DNA of 64,000 nt from DATLGB01 sp963740765 (GTDB lineage Bacteria; Actinomycetota; Thermoleophilia; Solirubrobacterales; Solirubrobacteraceae), in the NCBI GenBank assembly GCA_963740765.1, contig CAVUFN010000017.1, positions 1 to 64,000 of the forward strand. Reading direction: 5' to 3'. Position 1 is the first letter of the stretch; every line of letters begins with the position of its first letter. This document shows positions 15,202-24,234 of this stretch, one piece after another. Made by a program: the position numbers and the translations under genes. The notes under the pieces were generated by a model that saw only the letters and a list, made by a program, of their open reading frames with translations, was not told the origin of the DNA and did not search any database.

Positions 15202-16162
15202 GTTCCGCGACGCGATCCGGCAAGCGATCGCCGAGGAGATGGAGGACGACGAGCGCGTCGTGCTGCTGGGTGAGGACGTCGCGGCAGCAGGCGGCGTGTT
15301 CAAGGTCACCGCCGGGCTCGTCGAGCGCTTCGGGCCCGACCGCGTGGTCGACACACCAATCTCGGAGCTGGCCCTCGCGGGCGCCGCATTCGGCAGCGCC
15401 GTCGCCGGCATGCGACCGATCATCGAGATCATGTTCGGCGACTTCATGGCGCTGCCGATGGACAGCCTGGTCAATCAGGCTGCCAAGTACTGGTACTTGA
15501 CCGGCGGTGCCACGAGCGTGCCGCTGGTGGTCCGCAGCGCCGTCGGCGCGGGCGGCCGCTTCGGTGCGATCCACTCGCAGAACCCGGGGACGTGGCTGCA
15601 CGGCGTGCCGGGGCTCAAGGTCGTCTGCCCCTCGTCGGTCACCGACGCCCGCCTCTTGCTGCGCGCTGCCATCCGTGACCCGAACCCGGTCGTGTTCCTC
15701 GAGCACAAGCGGCTCTACAGCCTCAAGGGCGAGCTCGAGGACGGTCCGGTGCGCATCGGCCAGGCCAAGGTGGTCCGTCCCGGGGACGACCTGACGATCG
15801 CGTCGGTCATGCACGGCGTTCACGATGCGCTGGCCGCTGCGGACACGCTCTCGCGGGCCGGTGTCGAGGCAGAGGTGATCGACATGCGCAGCCTGCGCCC
15901 GCTCGACGTGGCCTCCGTGCACGACTCGGTCCGGCGGACAGGCCGGCTCCTGGTCGTCGAAGAGGGGCCGCAGACGGGCGGCTGGGCGGCGGGGCTCCTC
16001 GGTGCGCTGGCCGCCGTCGGCCTCGACGACCTCGACGACGCGTGGCTGCTCACCACACCTGAGGGGCCGACCCCGTTCAGCCCACCGTTGGAAGACGATT
16101 TCCTCCCCGGTCCGGGCCGCATCGAGGCCTCTGTCCTCGAGCGGCTGAAGGTGGCGGCGTGA
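15194..16162 (+). CDS. 2-oxo acid/acetoin dehydrogenase E1 beta subunit
   Basis: A 322-residue partner of E1 alpha. EFRDAIRQAIAEEMEDDERV, LLGEDVAAAGGVFKVTAGL, VDTPISELALAGAAFGSAVAG and FLEHKRLYSLKGE are all E1-beta landmarks, followed by the transketolase C-terminal fold with VEEGPQTGGWAAGL. The start is the TTG at 15194, which overlaps the E1 alpha stop as TTGCCTGA, the same 8-base arrangement as at 13253. The following class IV gene starts in this gene's stop codon (GTGA). The natural substrate may be pyruvate, acetoin or a branched 2-oxo acid. Confidence 0.92.
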   Translation: MPEFRDAIRQAIAEEMEDDERVVLLGEDVAAAGGVFKVTAGLVERFGPDRVVDTPISELALAGAAFGSAVAGMRPIIEIMFGDFMALPMDSLVNQAAKYWYLTGGATSVPLVVRSAVGAGGRFGAIHSQNPGTWLHGVPGLKVVCPSSVTDARLLLRAAIRDPNPVVFLEHKRLYSLKGELEDGPVRIGQAKVVRPGDDLTIASVMHGVHDALAAADTLSRAGVEAEVIDMRSLRPLDVASVHDSVRRTGRLLVVEEGPQTGGWAAGLLGALAAVGLDDLDDAWLLTTPEGPTPFSPPLEDDFLPGPGRIEASVLERLKVAA

Positions 16163-17091
16163 CGCCCGGCGACCCGCGCTTCGCCGACGGCTGCGCCTGG
16201 ATCGAGGGCGAGTTCGTCCCGATCGCCGAGGCGCGGATCCCGATCCTCGACTCCGGCTTCGTGCGTTCAGATCTGACCTACGACGTCGTGGGCGTCTGGC
16301 ACGGTCGCTTCTTCCGCCTCGACGACCACCTGACGCGCCTCGAAGAGGGCTGCGCGAAGCTCCGCCTGGACCTGCCACGGCCGCGCGAGGAGATCCGCGA
16401 CATCATGATCGAGGTCGTCCGCCGCTCCGGCCTGCGCGAGGCCTACGTGGAAGCGGTGGTCACGCGCGGCGTCCCGCGGCCGGGCGAGCGCGACCCGCGA
16501 CGGTGGACGCCGCGGCTGTATGTCTACGCGATTCCCTACGTCTGGATCGTGCGCCCCGAGCTGCAGGAGGGCGGCACCGACGTCGTCGTCGCCGAGCACA
16601 CGCGCCGGATCCCGGCCGACTCGGTCGACCCGACCGTCAAGAACTTCCATTGGGGCGACCTCGTCCGGGGCCTGTTCGAGGCCTACGACCGTGGCGCGTG
16701 GTTGCCGCTCCTCACCGACGGGGAGGGGCACGTGACCGAAGGCCCGGGCTTCAACGTCTTCGCGGTCGTGGACGGCGTGCTGCACACGCCGGACCGGGGG
16801 GTGCTCGAGGGGATCACCCGTAGAACCGCCATCGAGATCGCCCGCGAACTGGGCATGGAAGTCCAGGAACGGCAGGTACCGACGGCGCTGCTCTACGAGG
16901 CGCAGGAACTGTTCCTGACCAGCACCGCCGGAGGCGTCATGCCTGTCGCGACGCTCGACGGCAAACCCGTCGGCTCCGGGTCGGCAGGGCCACTTACGAC
17001 GGTCATCCGAGACCGGTATTGGGAGTTGCACGAAGACCCCCGGTTCACGGTGGCGGTCGAGTACGGCAGTTCGAACGTCCAGCGGGTGTAG
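16159..17091 (+). CDS. Class IV PLP aminotransferase, (R)-amine transaminase-like
   Basis: A 310-residue fold-type IV aminotransferase. The PLP Lys is in VKNFHWGDLV (about residue 161), and the phosphate-binding region includes VTEGPGFNVFAVVDG and LEGITRRTAIEIA. The N-terminal segment GFVRSDLTYDVVGVWHGRFF and then RLDDHLTRLE closely resembles, from memory, (R)-selective omega-transaminases rather than IlvE, which would have YG-type residues in that strand. A role with a chiral amine or beta-amino acid is therefore more likely than branched-chain amino acid synthesis. D-amino acid transaminase remains an alternative. It is the last gene of the coupled operon that begins at 12394. Confidence 0.82.
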   Translation: MTPGDPRFADGCAWIEGEFVPIAEARIPILDSGFVRSDLTYDVVGVWHGRFFRLDDHLTRLEEGCAKLRLDLPRPREEIRDIMIEVVRRSGLREAYVEAVVTRGVPRPGERDPRRWTPRLYVYAIPYVWIVRPELQEGGTDVVVAEHTRRIPADSVDPTVKNFHWGDLVRGLFEAYDRGAWLPLLTDGEGHVTEGPGFNVFAVVDGVLHTPDRGVLEGITRRTAIEIARELGMEVQERQVPTALLYEAQELFLTSTAGGVMPVATLDGKPVGSGSAGPLTTVIRDRYWELHEDPRFTVAVEYGSSNVQRV

Positions 17092-17177
17092 AGGAGCCCG
17101 CTGATCACATGAAGAAGTCATCGACTGGAGGGACTGGCCGGATGCCGACCACAGCAGGGTTCAGAGGAAAAGCGCAC

Positions 17178-18392
17178 ATGACCAAGGTCACGTTGTTCGC
17201 GATCGCCGTCGCCGCATTCGTGCTCGGCGGCTGTGGAGGCACAGGTTCCTCCGGAGGCGGTGGCGGTGGTGGAGACAAGAGCGGCAAGCCGATCCTGATC
17301 GGCGCCGCGGTCGCGCTGACGGGGGACGAGGCGCCGTTCGACGAACCGCCGATGCAGGCCTTCCAGCAGGCCGCTGACGAGGTCAACGCCCAGGGCGGGA
17401 TCAACGGCCGCAAGCTGAAGGTCGTCGTCCGCGACATGAAGAGCAACGCTTCGCTCGCCTCCCGCGTGACGACCGACCTCATCAACAAGGGCGCGGAGCT
17501 CGTCATCGTGCCGTGCGACCCGGACCTCGGGGCGCCGGGCGCCATCGTCGCCCAGGCGAAGGGCATCATCTCGTTCTCGCTCTGCGAGGCGTCGGCGCGC
17601 TTCGGTCCGCAGGGCATCGGCAAGTACGTCTACACGCCGAGCCACGTCACCTTCCTCGAGGGCTACGTCATGGCCGAGTGGGCCAAGATGGAGAAGAACC
17701 TCACGCGCGCGTTCGTCATCGAGGACAAGACGTTCGCCGGCTATGACAGCGAGGTCTGCAAGGGCTTCAACAACCGCTGGGGCGAACTGGCCGGCGACGG
17801 TGGCACGGTCGGCAACGACACGCTCTCGGCCGACGACAAGTCGATCGCATCGACGGTCACGCGCATCAAGGATGCCGACCCGGACTTCATCTTCATGTGC
17901 AGCCAGCCTCCGGGCTCGCCCGGCTGGATCCGGCAGATCCGGGCGGCCGGGCTCGACATGCCGATCCTCCTCGCCACGGCGACGGACGGCAAGTACTGGT
18001 TGAAGGCGGTCCCGAACGTCAGCGACGTCTACTACCCGGCGATGGGCTCGATCTACGGCGACGATCCCAACCCGCGGGTCAACGAGTTCGTCAAGACCTT
18101 CACGGAGAAGCAGGGTGAGCCGCCGCAGACGGGGTACGCGCTGTTCGGCGCGGCGCTCATGGACCTGTGGAAGAAGGCCGTCGAGGAGGCAGGCACCACG
18201 GACGCCGAGCCGGTGCGCAAGGCGCTGGACGCGTTCAAGGACGTGCCGACGATCGTCGGGCCGACGACCTACACCGACACGCTCCACATCGCGGTCGACC
18301 GGCCGATGCTGATCATGGAGATCCAGAACGGCGAGATCAAGTACAGCGGAAAGACATGGAAGGTCAAGAAGGCGCCAACGGCAACCGGCTGA
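17178..18392 (+). CDS. Liv-type ABC transporter substrate-binding lipoprotein
   Basis: A 404-residue periplasmic-binding-protein-type lipoprotein. A signal peptide ends in the lipobox VLGGC (Cys19), followed by a Gly/Ser-rich linker. The domain starts at PILIGAAVALTGDEAPFDEP and continues with AADEVNAQGGINGRKL, typical of type I (LivJ/urea/amide) binding proteins. It should sit on the outer face of the membrane and hand its ligand to LivH/LivM. The ATG at 17178 has the ribosome-binding sequence AGAGGAAAA; an in-frame ATG at 17109 would add 23 residues ahead of the signal and is less likely. The ligand is probably an amine or amino compound, judging from the neighbouring aminotransferases. Confidence 0.9.
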   Translation: MTKVTLFAIAVAAFVLGGCGGTGSSGGGGGGGDKSGKPILIGAAVALTGDEAPFDEPPMQAFQQAADEVNAQGGINGRKLKVVVRDMKSNASLASRVTTDLINKGAELVIVPCDPDLGAPGAIVAQAKGIISFSLCEASARFGPQGIGKYVYTPSHVTFLEGYVMAEWAKMEKNLTRAFVIEDKTFAGYDSEVCKGFNNRWGELAGDGGTVGNDTLSADDKSIASTVTRIKDADPDFIFMCSQPPGSPGWIRQIRAAGLDMPILLATATDGKYWLKAVPNVSDVYYPAMGSIYGDDPNPRVNEFVKTFTEKQGEPPQTGYALFGAALMDLWKKAVEEAGTTDAEPVRKALDAFKDVPTIVGPTTYTDTLHIAVDRPMLIMEIQNGEIKYSGKTWKVKKAPTATG

Positions 18393-18417
18393 GGCGCTGC
18401 GAGGACCCCCGACCGGC

Positions 18418-19176
18418 ATGACCACGCTCAATACAGAGGAGTCCCTGATCGCAGAGGACGTGACCGTCGCCTTCAGCGGGGTGAAGGCGCTGGACGGCGT
18501 CACGTTCCGCTGCGATCCGGGGCAGGTGGTGGGCCTGATCGGTCCGAACGGATCGGGCAAGACGACGATGCTCAATGCCCTGTCGGGGTTCCTGGCGCCG
18601 GTCTCGGGCGGCGTCCGCCTCCAGGGGCGGTCCACGCGCGGCTGGTCTCCCCAGCGGCACGCGCGACGGGGTCTGGCGCGGACGTTCCAGGGCGTCCGTC
18701 CGTTCGCGCAACTCACCGTGCGCGAGAACATCGAGGTCGGCGCGATCGGCGTCGGGGCGTCCCGCCGGGAGGCGGGGCGCCGGGCCGCGCAGCTGCTCGA
18801 AGAGCTCGATCTGACCGACCTGGCCGCGACCTGGGCCGGCATCCTGCCGGCCGGGTCGCAGCGACGGCTCGGCATCGCCCGGGCGCTGGCGGCGGAGCCC
18901 ACGTTCCTGCTGCTCGACGAGCCCGCGGCCGGCCTTTACGAGGCCGAGACCGACGCGGTCATCGCGTTCATCGGCAGGATCCGCGACACGCGCGGCATCG
19001 GGATCACCCTGGTCGAGCACGACATGCGCGTCGTCATGCGACTCTGCGACCGCGTGCACGTGCTCGACAACGGCGTGACGCTGGCGGAGGGCTCGCCGGC
19101 CGAGGTTCGAAGCAACGAGAATGTCCTCGAGGCGTACCTCGGGACGGGAAGCAGGGGCAGTGCTCGAGGTCAGTGA
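18418..19176 (+). CDS. livG: ABC transporter ATP-binding protein, LivG type
   Basis: A 252-residue ATPase. Walker A is GPNGSGKTT (about residues 42-50), Walker B FLLLDEPAAGL, and the switch His is in LVEHDMRVVMRLCDRV. The signature segment reads LPAGSQRRLGIARAL, so the usual LSGGQ or LSYGQ is replaced by LPAGS, an uncommon form. It is one of two ATPases of the Liv-type importer and overlaps livF by 17 bases. Confidence 0.92.
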   Translation: MTTLNTEESLIAEDVTVAFSGVKALDGVTFRCDPGQVVGLIGPNGSGKTTMLNALSGFLAPVSGGVRLQGRSTRGWSPQRHARRGLARTFQGVRPFAQLTVRENIEVGAIGVGASRREAGRRAAQLLEELDLTDLAATWAGILPAGSQRRLGIARALAAEPTFLLLDEPAAGLYEAETDAVIAFIGRIRDTRGIGITLVEHDMRVVMRLCDRVHVLDNGVTLAEGSPAEVRSNENVLEAYLGTGSRGSARGQ

Positions 19177-19879
19177 TCTGCAGGTCGGCTACGACGCCGT
19201 CACCGCCCTGCGCGGTGTCACGATGCACGTCGACGAGGGCGAGATCGTGGCCGTCATCGGCGCGAACGGCGCGGGGAAGTCCACGCTGCTGTGGACGATC
19301 AGCGGTGTCGTCAAGCCGCAGAGCGGGAGCGTGCACTTCTGCGGCAAGCGCATCGACGGCCAGCGTCCGGAGACGATCGCCCGCGACGGTCTGTCGCTGG
19401 TACCGGACGGCCGGCACATCTTCGGCGCGCTGACGGTGCGCCAGAACCTCGAGCTCGGCGCCCGCGCCCGCGGGCGTGTGAGCCGGAGCGAGATGCAGGA
19501 GCTGATCGAGGTCGCGGTCAGCCGCTTCCCGTTCCTCGAGCGGCGGCTGCCGTCACCGGCCGGACAGCTCTCGGGTGGTGAGCAGCAGCAGCTCGCGATC
19601 GCCAGGGCGCTGCTGGCGCGGCCGAAGATGATCCTGCTCGACGAGCCGTCGTTCGGACTGGCGCCGCTCATCGTCGAGAAGGTGCTCGCCGAGCTCGCGC
19701 GGCTGCGTGACGACGGGATCACCGTCCTGCTGATCGAGCAGGTCGCCGGGCTCGCAGTCGAGCTGGCCGACCGCACGTACGTGTTCAGAAACGGCGAGAT
19801 CGAGCTGAACGGGACGCGAGCGGAGCTGCTCGGCAGCACCGACTTCGCTGCCGCGTACCTCGGCGAGTCCTATGCCTAA
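19160..19879 (+). CDS. livF: ABC transporter ATP-binding protein, LivF type
   Basis: A 239-residue ATPase, the normal LivF length when started at the GTG at 19160 (VLEVSDLQVGYDAVTALRGV). Walker A is GANGAGKST (about residue 34), the signature LSGGEQQQLAIARAL is canonical and Walker B is MILLDEPSFGLAP. The start lies inside the 3' end of livG. A good ribosome-binding site, AAGGAGAG, follows for livH. Confidence 0.93.
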   Translation: MLEVSDLQVGYDAVTALRGVTMHVDEGEIVAVIGANGAGKSTLLWTISGVVKPQSGSVHFCGKRIDGQRPETIARDGLSLVPDGRHIFGALTVRQNLELGARARGRVSRSEMQELIEVAVSRFPFLERRLPSPAGQLSGGEQQQLAIARALLARPKMILLDEPSFGLAPLIVEKVLAELARLRDDGITVLLIEQVAGLAVELADRTYVFRNGEIELNGTRAELLGSTDFAAAYLGESYA

Positions 19880-19891
19880 GGAGAGTCACGC

Positions 19892-20764
19892 ATGCAGCAT
19901 GTCGTAGACGCACTGAGTCTCGGGAGCCTGGACGCGATGCTCGCGCTGGGCATCGCCCTGGTCTTCGGCGTCATGCACCTCGTGAACTTCGCCCACGGCG
20001 AACTGGTGATGATCGGCGGGTTCACGATCTTCGTAACGGCTGCGCTTCCGTGGCCTTTGGTCGTGCTGTGCGTGGTCGTGGTGGTCGCGCTCGGAGCGCT
20101 GCTGATGGAGCGGATCGCCTTCCGGCCCGTGCGCAGCGCCGATCCCACGACGTTGCTGGTCACGTCGTTCGCGGTGAGCATCCTGCTCCAGAGCGTGGCG
20201 GTGATCATCTGGGGTCGTCGCGCCAAGGGTGTCGACTTCGCGAGCAACCTCTCCGAGCCCGTCGCGATCGCCGGCACGCGGATCGCACTGGTCGACCTCG
20301 TTTCCATCGGAGTGGCGGTCGTGCTGGTCAGCGGGCTGGCGCTCTTCTTGACCCGCACCGCCCTGGGCACGGCCATGCGCGCATCGGCCGAGGACTTCGT
20401 CATGGCCCGTCTGCTCGGCGTCAGCGCCAATCGTGTCATCGCCGCGGCGTTCGCGCTGAGCGGGACACTGGCCGCCGCGGCGTCGCTGCTGCTCGTCGCC
20501 TCGACGGGCACCGTCCAGGCGAGCATGGGGCTGCAGCCGGTCCTCATCGGGTTCGTGGCGACCGTCATCGGGGGGGTCGGCAGCCTTGTCGGAGCCGCGC
20601 TCGGGGGCTTCGTCCTCGGCGCGGTCACCGTGGCGATGCAGGTGGCGCTCCCGATCGAAGCCCGCGGATACCGCGACGCCCTCGTGTTCGGGATCGTGAT
20701 CCTGATCCTGCTCGTCCGGCCCAGCGGCCTGGTGTCCAGCGCTGCCCTCGAGGAGCGCGTGTAG
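19892..20764 (+). CDS. livH: ABC transporter permease, LivH type
   Basis: A 290-residue permease with about eight hydrophobic segments. It starts MQHVVDALSLGSLDAMLALG and contains FGVMHLVNFAHGELVMIGGF, the conserved LivH segment, and near the end VIGGVGSLVGAALGGFVLG. It forms the membrane pore with LivM. The ATG at 19892 follows AAGGAGAG at optimal spacing, and livM starts 3 bases after the stop. Confidence 0.93.
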   Translation: MQHVVDALSLGSLDAMLALGIALVFGVMHLVNFAHGELVMIGGFTIFVTAALPWPLVVLCVVVVVALGALLMERIAFRPVRSADPTTLLVTSFAVSILLQSVAVIIWGRRAKGVDFASNLSEPVAIAGTRIALVDLVSIGVAVVLVSGLALFLTRTALGTAMRASAEDFVMARLLGVSANRVIAAAFALSGTLAAAASLLLVASTGTVQASMGLQPVLIGFVATVIGGVGSLVGAALGGFVLGAVTVAMQVALPIEARGYRDALVFGIVILILLVRPSGLVSSAALEERV

Positions 20765-20766
20765 TC

Positions 20767-21867
20767 ATGGAGAGCACGCAGACCGCATCCGCCCCGGACC
20801 CGACCCCCCGGCGCTCGCAGCAGGTCCCGGAGATCGTGGGGGCCGCGGGTGGGCTGGTCGCGGCGCTGATCGTCCTGGTCGTGGTGAGCTTCGCCCTGGA
20901 GTCGGTGTCGGTCGGCTTCCAGGACTTCGTCCTGACGGTGCTGATCAACCTGATCCTCGTCGTCGGGATGTACACCTTCATGGGGCTCTCGGGCGTCCTG
21001 TCGTTCGGCCACATCAGCTTCATGGCGCTGGGGGCCTACGTCGCGGCGCTGGTGAGCATCCCGACGCAGCAGAAGAGCTTCCTCCTCCCCGAGCTCCCGG
21101 ACTTCCTCGCCAACGCCCAGATGGGGTCGACGCCGTCGATCCTGATCGGGGCCGCGTTCGCCGGCGTCGTCGCGCTCGTCGTCGGCGTACCGCTGATGCG
21201 ACTGAGCGGCATCGGCGCGTCGATCGCCACGCTCGCGATCCTGGTGATCGTCAACATCGTGCTCGGAGAGTGGGACACGGTGACGGGCGGTCGCACCGCT
21301 CTCGTCGGCGTGCCGGTCACCACGACGACCGGCGCGGCGCTGATGTGGTGCGTGCTGGCGATCGTGACCGCGTGGCTGTTCCAGCACAGCCGGGTCGGCC
21401 TGCGCCTGCGCGCCTCGCGCGAGGACCCCGTGGCCGCGCGCGCGGCCGGGATCGGCATCACGCGCGAACGCCTGATCGCGTTCGGCCTGAGTGCCGTCAT
21501 CGTCGGGATCGGCGGCGGCCTCTATGGCCACCGGATCGGGAGCTTCGCCCCCAACGACTTCTACTTCCACCTCACGTTCTTCTTGATCGCGATGCTCGTG
21601 GTCGGCGGCATCAAGAGCCTGTCCGGGGCGGTTGTCGGGACGTTGGCCGTGTCGGTGATCCAGGAGGTCATCGGCCGCCTGGAGAACGGCGAGGGCGTCG
21701 GTCCGATCCACCTGCACCTACGTGACGGCGTCACCGACGCGGTGCTGGCGAGCCTGGTGCTCGCGATCATGCTGCTCCGGCCGGGCGGGCTCACGGGCGG
21801 CCGCGAGCTGGTGCTGCCCGAGCGGATGACAAGACGCTTCTACCGCAAGCGGGGAGCTGCGTCGTGA
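20767..21867 (+). CDS. livM: ABC transporter permease, LivM type
   Basis: A 366-residue permease with a hydrophilic N-terminus of about 20 residues and then about eight to ten membrane segments. GLSGVLSFGHISFMALGAYVAA and the late VVGGIKSLSGAVVGTLAVSV are LivM signatures. The C-terminus (GGLTGGRELVLPERM and a basic tail) is cytoplasmic. Its stop overlaps the start of the flavoprotein gene (GTGA), coupling importer and enzyme synthesis. Confidence 0.92.
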   Translation: MESTQTASAPDPTPRRSQQVPEIVGAAGGLVAALIVLVVVSFALESVSVGFQDFVLTVLINLILVVGMYTFMGLSGVLSFGHISFMALGAYVAALVSIPTQQKSFLLPELPDFLANAQMGSTPSILIGAAFAGVVALVVGVPLMRLSGIGASIATLAILVIVNIVLGEWDTVTGGRTALVGVPVTTTTGAALMWCVLAIVTAWLFQHSRVGLRLRASREDPVAARAAGIGITRERLIAFGLSAVIVGIGGGLYGHRIGSFAPNDFYFHLTFFLIAMLVVGGIKSLSGAVVGTLAVSVIQEVIGRLENGEGVGPIHLHLRDGVTDAVLASLVLAIMLLRPGGLTGGRELVLPERMTRRFYRKRGAAS

Positions 21868-23783
21868 CCGAGCTGCCGTCGCTGTTCAGCCCGCTGCGGC
21901 TCGGCGGGGTCGAGCTCGCCAACCGGGTGGTGTCCACCGCACACCAGACGACCCTGGTCCACGACCACCTGCCCACCGACGACTTCGTCGCCTACCACGA
22001 GGCCCGGGCCCGCGGCGGCGTGGGCATGATCATCATGGAGGCCGCGGCGGTGGTGCCGTCCGGCCTGCTGACCTCCCACACGATCGGCGCCTACCTCGAC
22101 GACATCGCCGAGAGCTACCAGCGGGTCGCGGACGCGGTGCATCCGCACGGGACGAAGCTGTTCGTGCAGTTGTTCCACGGTGGCCGGGAGGTCATCGCCT
22201 CCGCGCCGCGGCCCGTGATCATCGCGCCATCGGCCGTCCCCTCACGCCGGTACCACGTCGAACCGCGAGCGCTGCGCCGCCATGAGATCGAAGAGCTCAT
22301 CGAGGGGTACGCAGCGGGTGCCGTCGAGGCGGCGAAGGGCGGCCTGGACGGCGTCGAGGTGACGGCCGCGCACAACTACCTGCTCGCGCAGTTCTTCGGT
22401 TCGGCCAACCTCCGTGAGGATCGCTGGTCGGAGGGCACGGCGATGCTCACCGCGGTGCTCGAGGGGATTCGCGCCGCCGCGCCGGGCCTCGCTCTCGGGC
22501 TGCGACTGAGCGCCGACTCCGATGCGGCACGTGCCGCGGTCGGGTCGGTCGCCGGGCTCGTCGACTATGTCCACGTCGCCCTCGGCGACTCGGCCAGCTT
22601 CAGCGGCTGCGTCGGCATCGTGCCGCCGCCACCGACGCCCGAGAACGCGATCGCCCGTGTGCTCGATGGCTTCCGGGTCGGGTCGCCGCTGATCGCGACG
22701 ACGCGGATCCTCGATCCGCGCCGGGCGGACGAGCTGATCGCTTCGGGCGCGGTCGACGCGTGCGGCATGAACCGCGCGCTCATCACCGATCCCGACATGC
22801 CGCGCAAGGCACGCGATGGACACGAGGACGGGATCCTCCGCTGCATCGGCTGCAACGCGTGCATCGCCCACTACCACGCTGAGACGCCGATCGCCTGCGC
22901 GCAGAATCCGCGAACGGGCCGTGAGCGGACCTTCGTCCGTCCGCGGCCGGCCGATCACCTCCAGCGCGTGGTCGTGGTCGGGGCCGGGCCGGCGGGCCTT
23001 GCCGCCGCGGCCGAGGCGGGATCGGCCGGTCACGCGGTGGTGCTGTTCGAGCAAGCCGACGTGATCGGCGGCCAGGTGGCGCTGGCGGCTGCCGCACCGA
23101 TGCACGAGGAGCTCGCGCGCTCCCTGCGGCTCAACTACACGCGCCTGCTCGACCGCCCGGACGTCAAGATCCGGCTCGGCGAGCGCGCCGATGTCGCGGC
23201 GGTGGAGGCGCTCTCACCCGACCGGGTGATCGTGGCGACGGGCGCACGACCGTACGACCCGGGGTTGTCACTGGAGGACGTGGAGGTCGTGCAGGCCTGG
23301 GACGTGCTCGCCGGGGCGTTGCCGACCGGGCGGGTCGTCGTCGCGGACTGGGGTGGAGATGCCACCGCGCTGGACTGTGTGGAGCTGCTGCACGCCGCCG
23401 GGCGTGACGTGGTCCTCGCCACCGGATCGGTCACGCCCGCCGAGACGCTGCATCAGTACACGCGCAACCTGTACATCGCCCGGCTGTGCCGCCTGGGGAT
23501 CGACATCCGCCATTACCTCGATGTCGTCTCGGCCGCCGAGGGACGGGTCACGCTGCGAAACATCCTCGCGGAGGAGCTCGAGACCACGGTCGCGGCCGAC
23601 GCTGTCGTGCTCTCACTCGGGCGGGTTCCGGAGGACGCGCTCGGCCCTGCGCTGGCGGAACGTGGGGTCCCGGTCGAGGAAGCCGGCGACTGCCGGACCC
23701 CGCGCGGCATCGAGGAGGCCATCCTTGAGGGGACGCTCGCTGCCGCCGCGCCGGCACTGCCGCCAGCAATCGTCTGCGGCTAG
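21864..23783 (+). CDS. TMADH/2,4-dienoyl-CoA reductase-like FMN, Fe-S, FAD oxidoreductase
   Basis: A 639-residue three-cofactor flavoprotein. Residues 1-320 are an Old Yellow Enzyme barrel (LFSPLRLGGVELANRVVSTA, FVQLFHGGRE, VEVTAAHNYLLAQFF). Cysteines at about 327, 330, 334 and 346 (CIGCNACIAHYHAETPIAC) bind a 4Fe-4S cluster. Residues 370-639 are a FAD/NAD domain with VVVGAGPAGLAAAAEAG. Relatives include trimethylamine dehydrogenase, N-methylproline demethylase and dienoyl-CoA reductase. Translational coupling to a Liv-type importer and the aminotransferase context favour an amine oxidising or N-demethylating role; this is inference. It is the last gene of the 17.2-23.8 kb operon. Confidence 0.87.
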   Translation: MTELPSLFSPLRLGGVELANRVVSTAHQTTLVHDHLPTDDFVAYHEARARGGVGMIIMEAAAVVPSGLLTSHTIGAYLDDIAESYQRVADAVHPHGTKLFVQLFHGGREVIASAPRPVIIAPSAVPSRRYHVEPRALRRHEIEELIEGYAAGAVEAAKGGLDGVEVTAAHNYLLAQFFGSANLREDRWSEGTAMLTAVLEGIRAAAPGLALGLRLSADSDAARAAVGSVAGLVDYVHVALGDSASFSGCVGIVPPPPTPENAIARVLDGFRVGSPLIATTRILDPRRADELIASGAVDACGMNRALITDPDMPRKARDGHEDGILRCIGCNACIAHYHAETPIACAQNPRTGRERTFVRPRPADHLQRVVVVGAGPAGLAAAAEAGSAGHAVVLFEQADVIGGQVALAAAAPMHEELARSLRLNYTRLLDRPDVKIRLGERADVAAVEALSPDRVIVATGARPYDPGLSLEDVEVVQAWDVLAGALPTGRVVVADWGGDATALDCVELLHAAGRDVVLATGSVTPAETLHQYTRNLYIARLCRLGIDIRHYLDVVSAAEGRVTLRNILAEELETTVAADAVVLSLGRVPEDALGPALAERGVPVEEAGDCRTPRGIEEAILEGTLAAAAPALPPAIVCG

Positions 23784-23857
23784 GACCTCTCCGGCGAGGG
23801 CAAACGCACCGCACGCCGAGCCCAGCCATCATCGTCCGGCTGCTCTTCAAGGACGCG

Positions 23858-24212
23858 ATGGCGTGCAGCGGGGACGCGGCGCTCGAACTCTGGTTGGGAA
23901 GCCTCCAGGCCGGGAACCTAATGGCGCATTGCGGGGCGGGCTACACCCTGCTCGACCTCGGCGAGCCGCACCTTGCGTATCGGCACCTCCGCTTCTACAC
24001 CGAACGGGTGCCCACGGACGCGCGGGCCTGGGCGTACCGTGCCCGAGCAGGGCTTGGGGCTGGGTGGTCCGGTGGACCGTGCCATCTGTGTCCTCCTCCA
24101 ATCCGGCTTCGGCTGCCGGGAGGGCCACTACCACGGTGTGGTCGATGCGGCCAACGAGGTCGCGGAATCCGACGAGAGCAACAACACGGCGGACGCGCAG
24201 CAGATCTGCTGA
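23858..24212 (+). pseudogene. Decayed CARDB-domain remnant
   Basis: Two pieces in different frames. From 23858 frame 2 reads a weakly TPR-like segment (AHCGAGYTLLDLGEPHLAYR, then RVPTDARAWAYRARAGLG) that soon becomes low-quality sequence. From about 24090 frame 0 reads VVDAANEVAESDESNNTADA, the typical end of a CARDB (cell adhesion related) domain, before a stop at 24210. The pieces probably belong to a broken secreted protein, but the two may be unrelated. Nothing else is seen between the flavoprotein gene and the beta-propeller gene. Confidence 0.4.
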
Positions 24213-24234
24213 GCGCCCGCCGCAGGGTTGCTGG

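Noticed and set aside
16159..17091. Branched-chain aminotransferase IlvE
   Set aside because: The N-terminal strand (SDLTYDVVGVW) is of the (R)-amine transaminase type and the gene is far from ilvBN.
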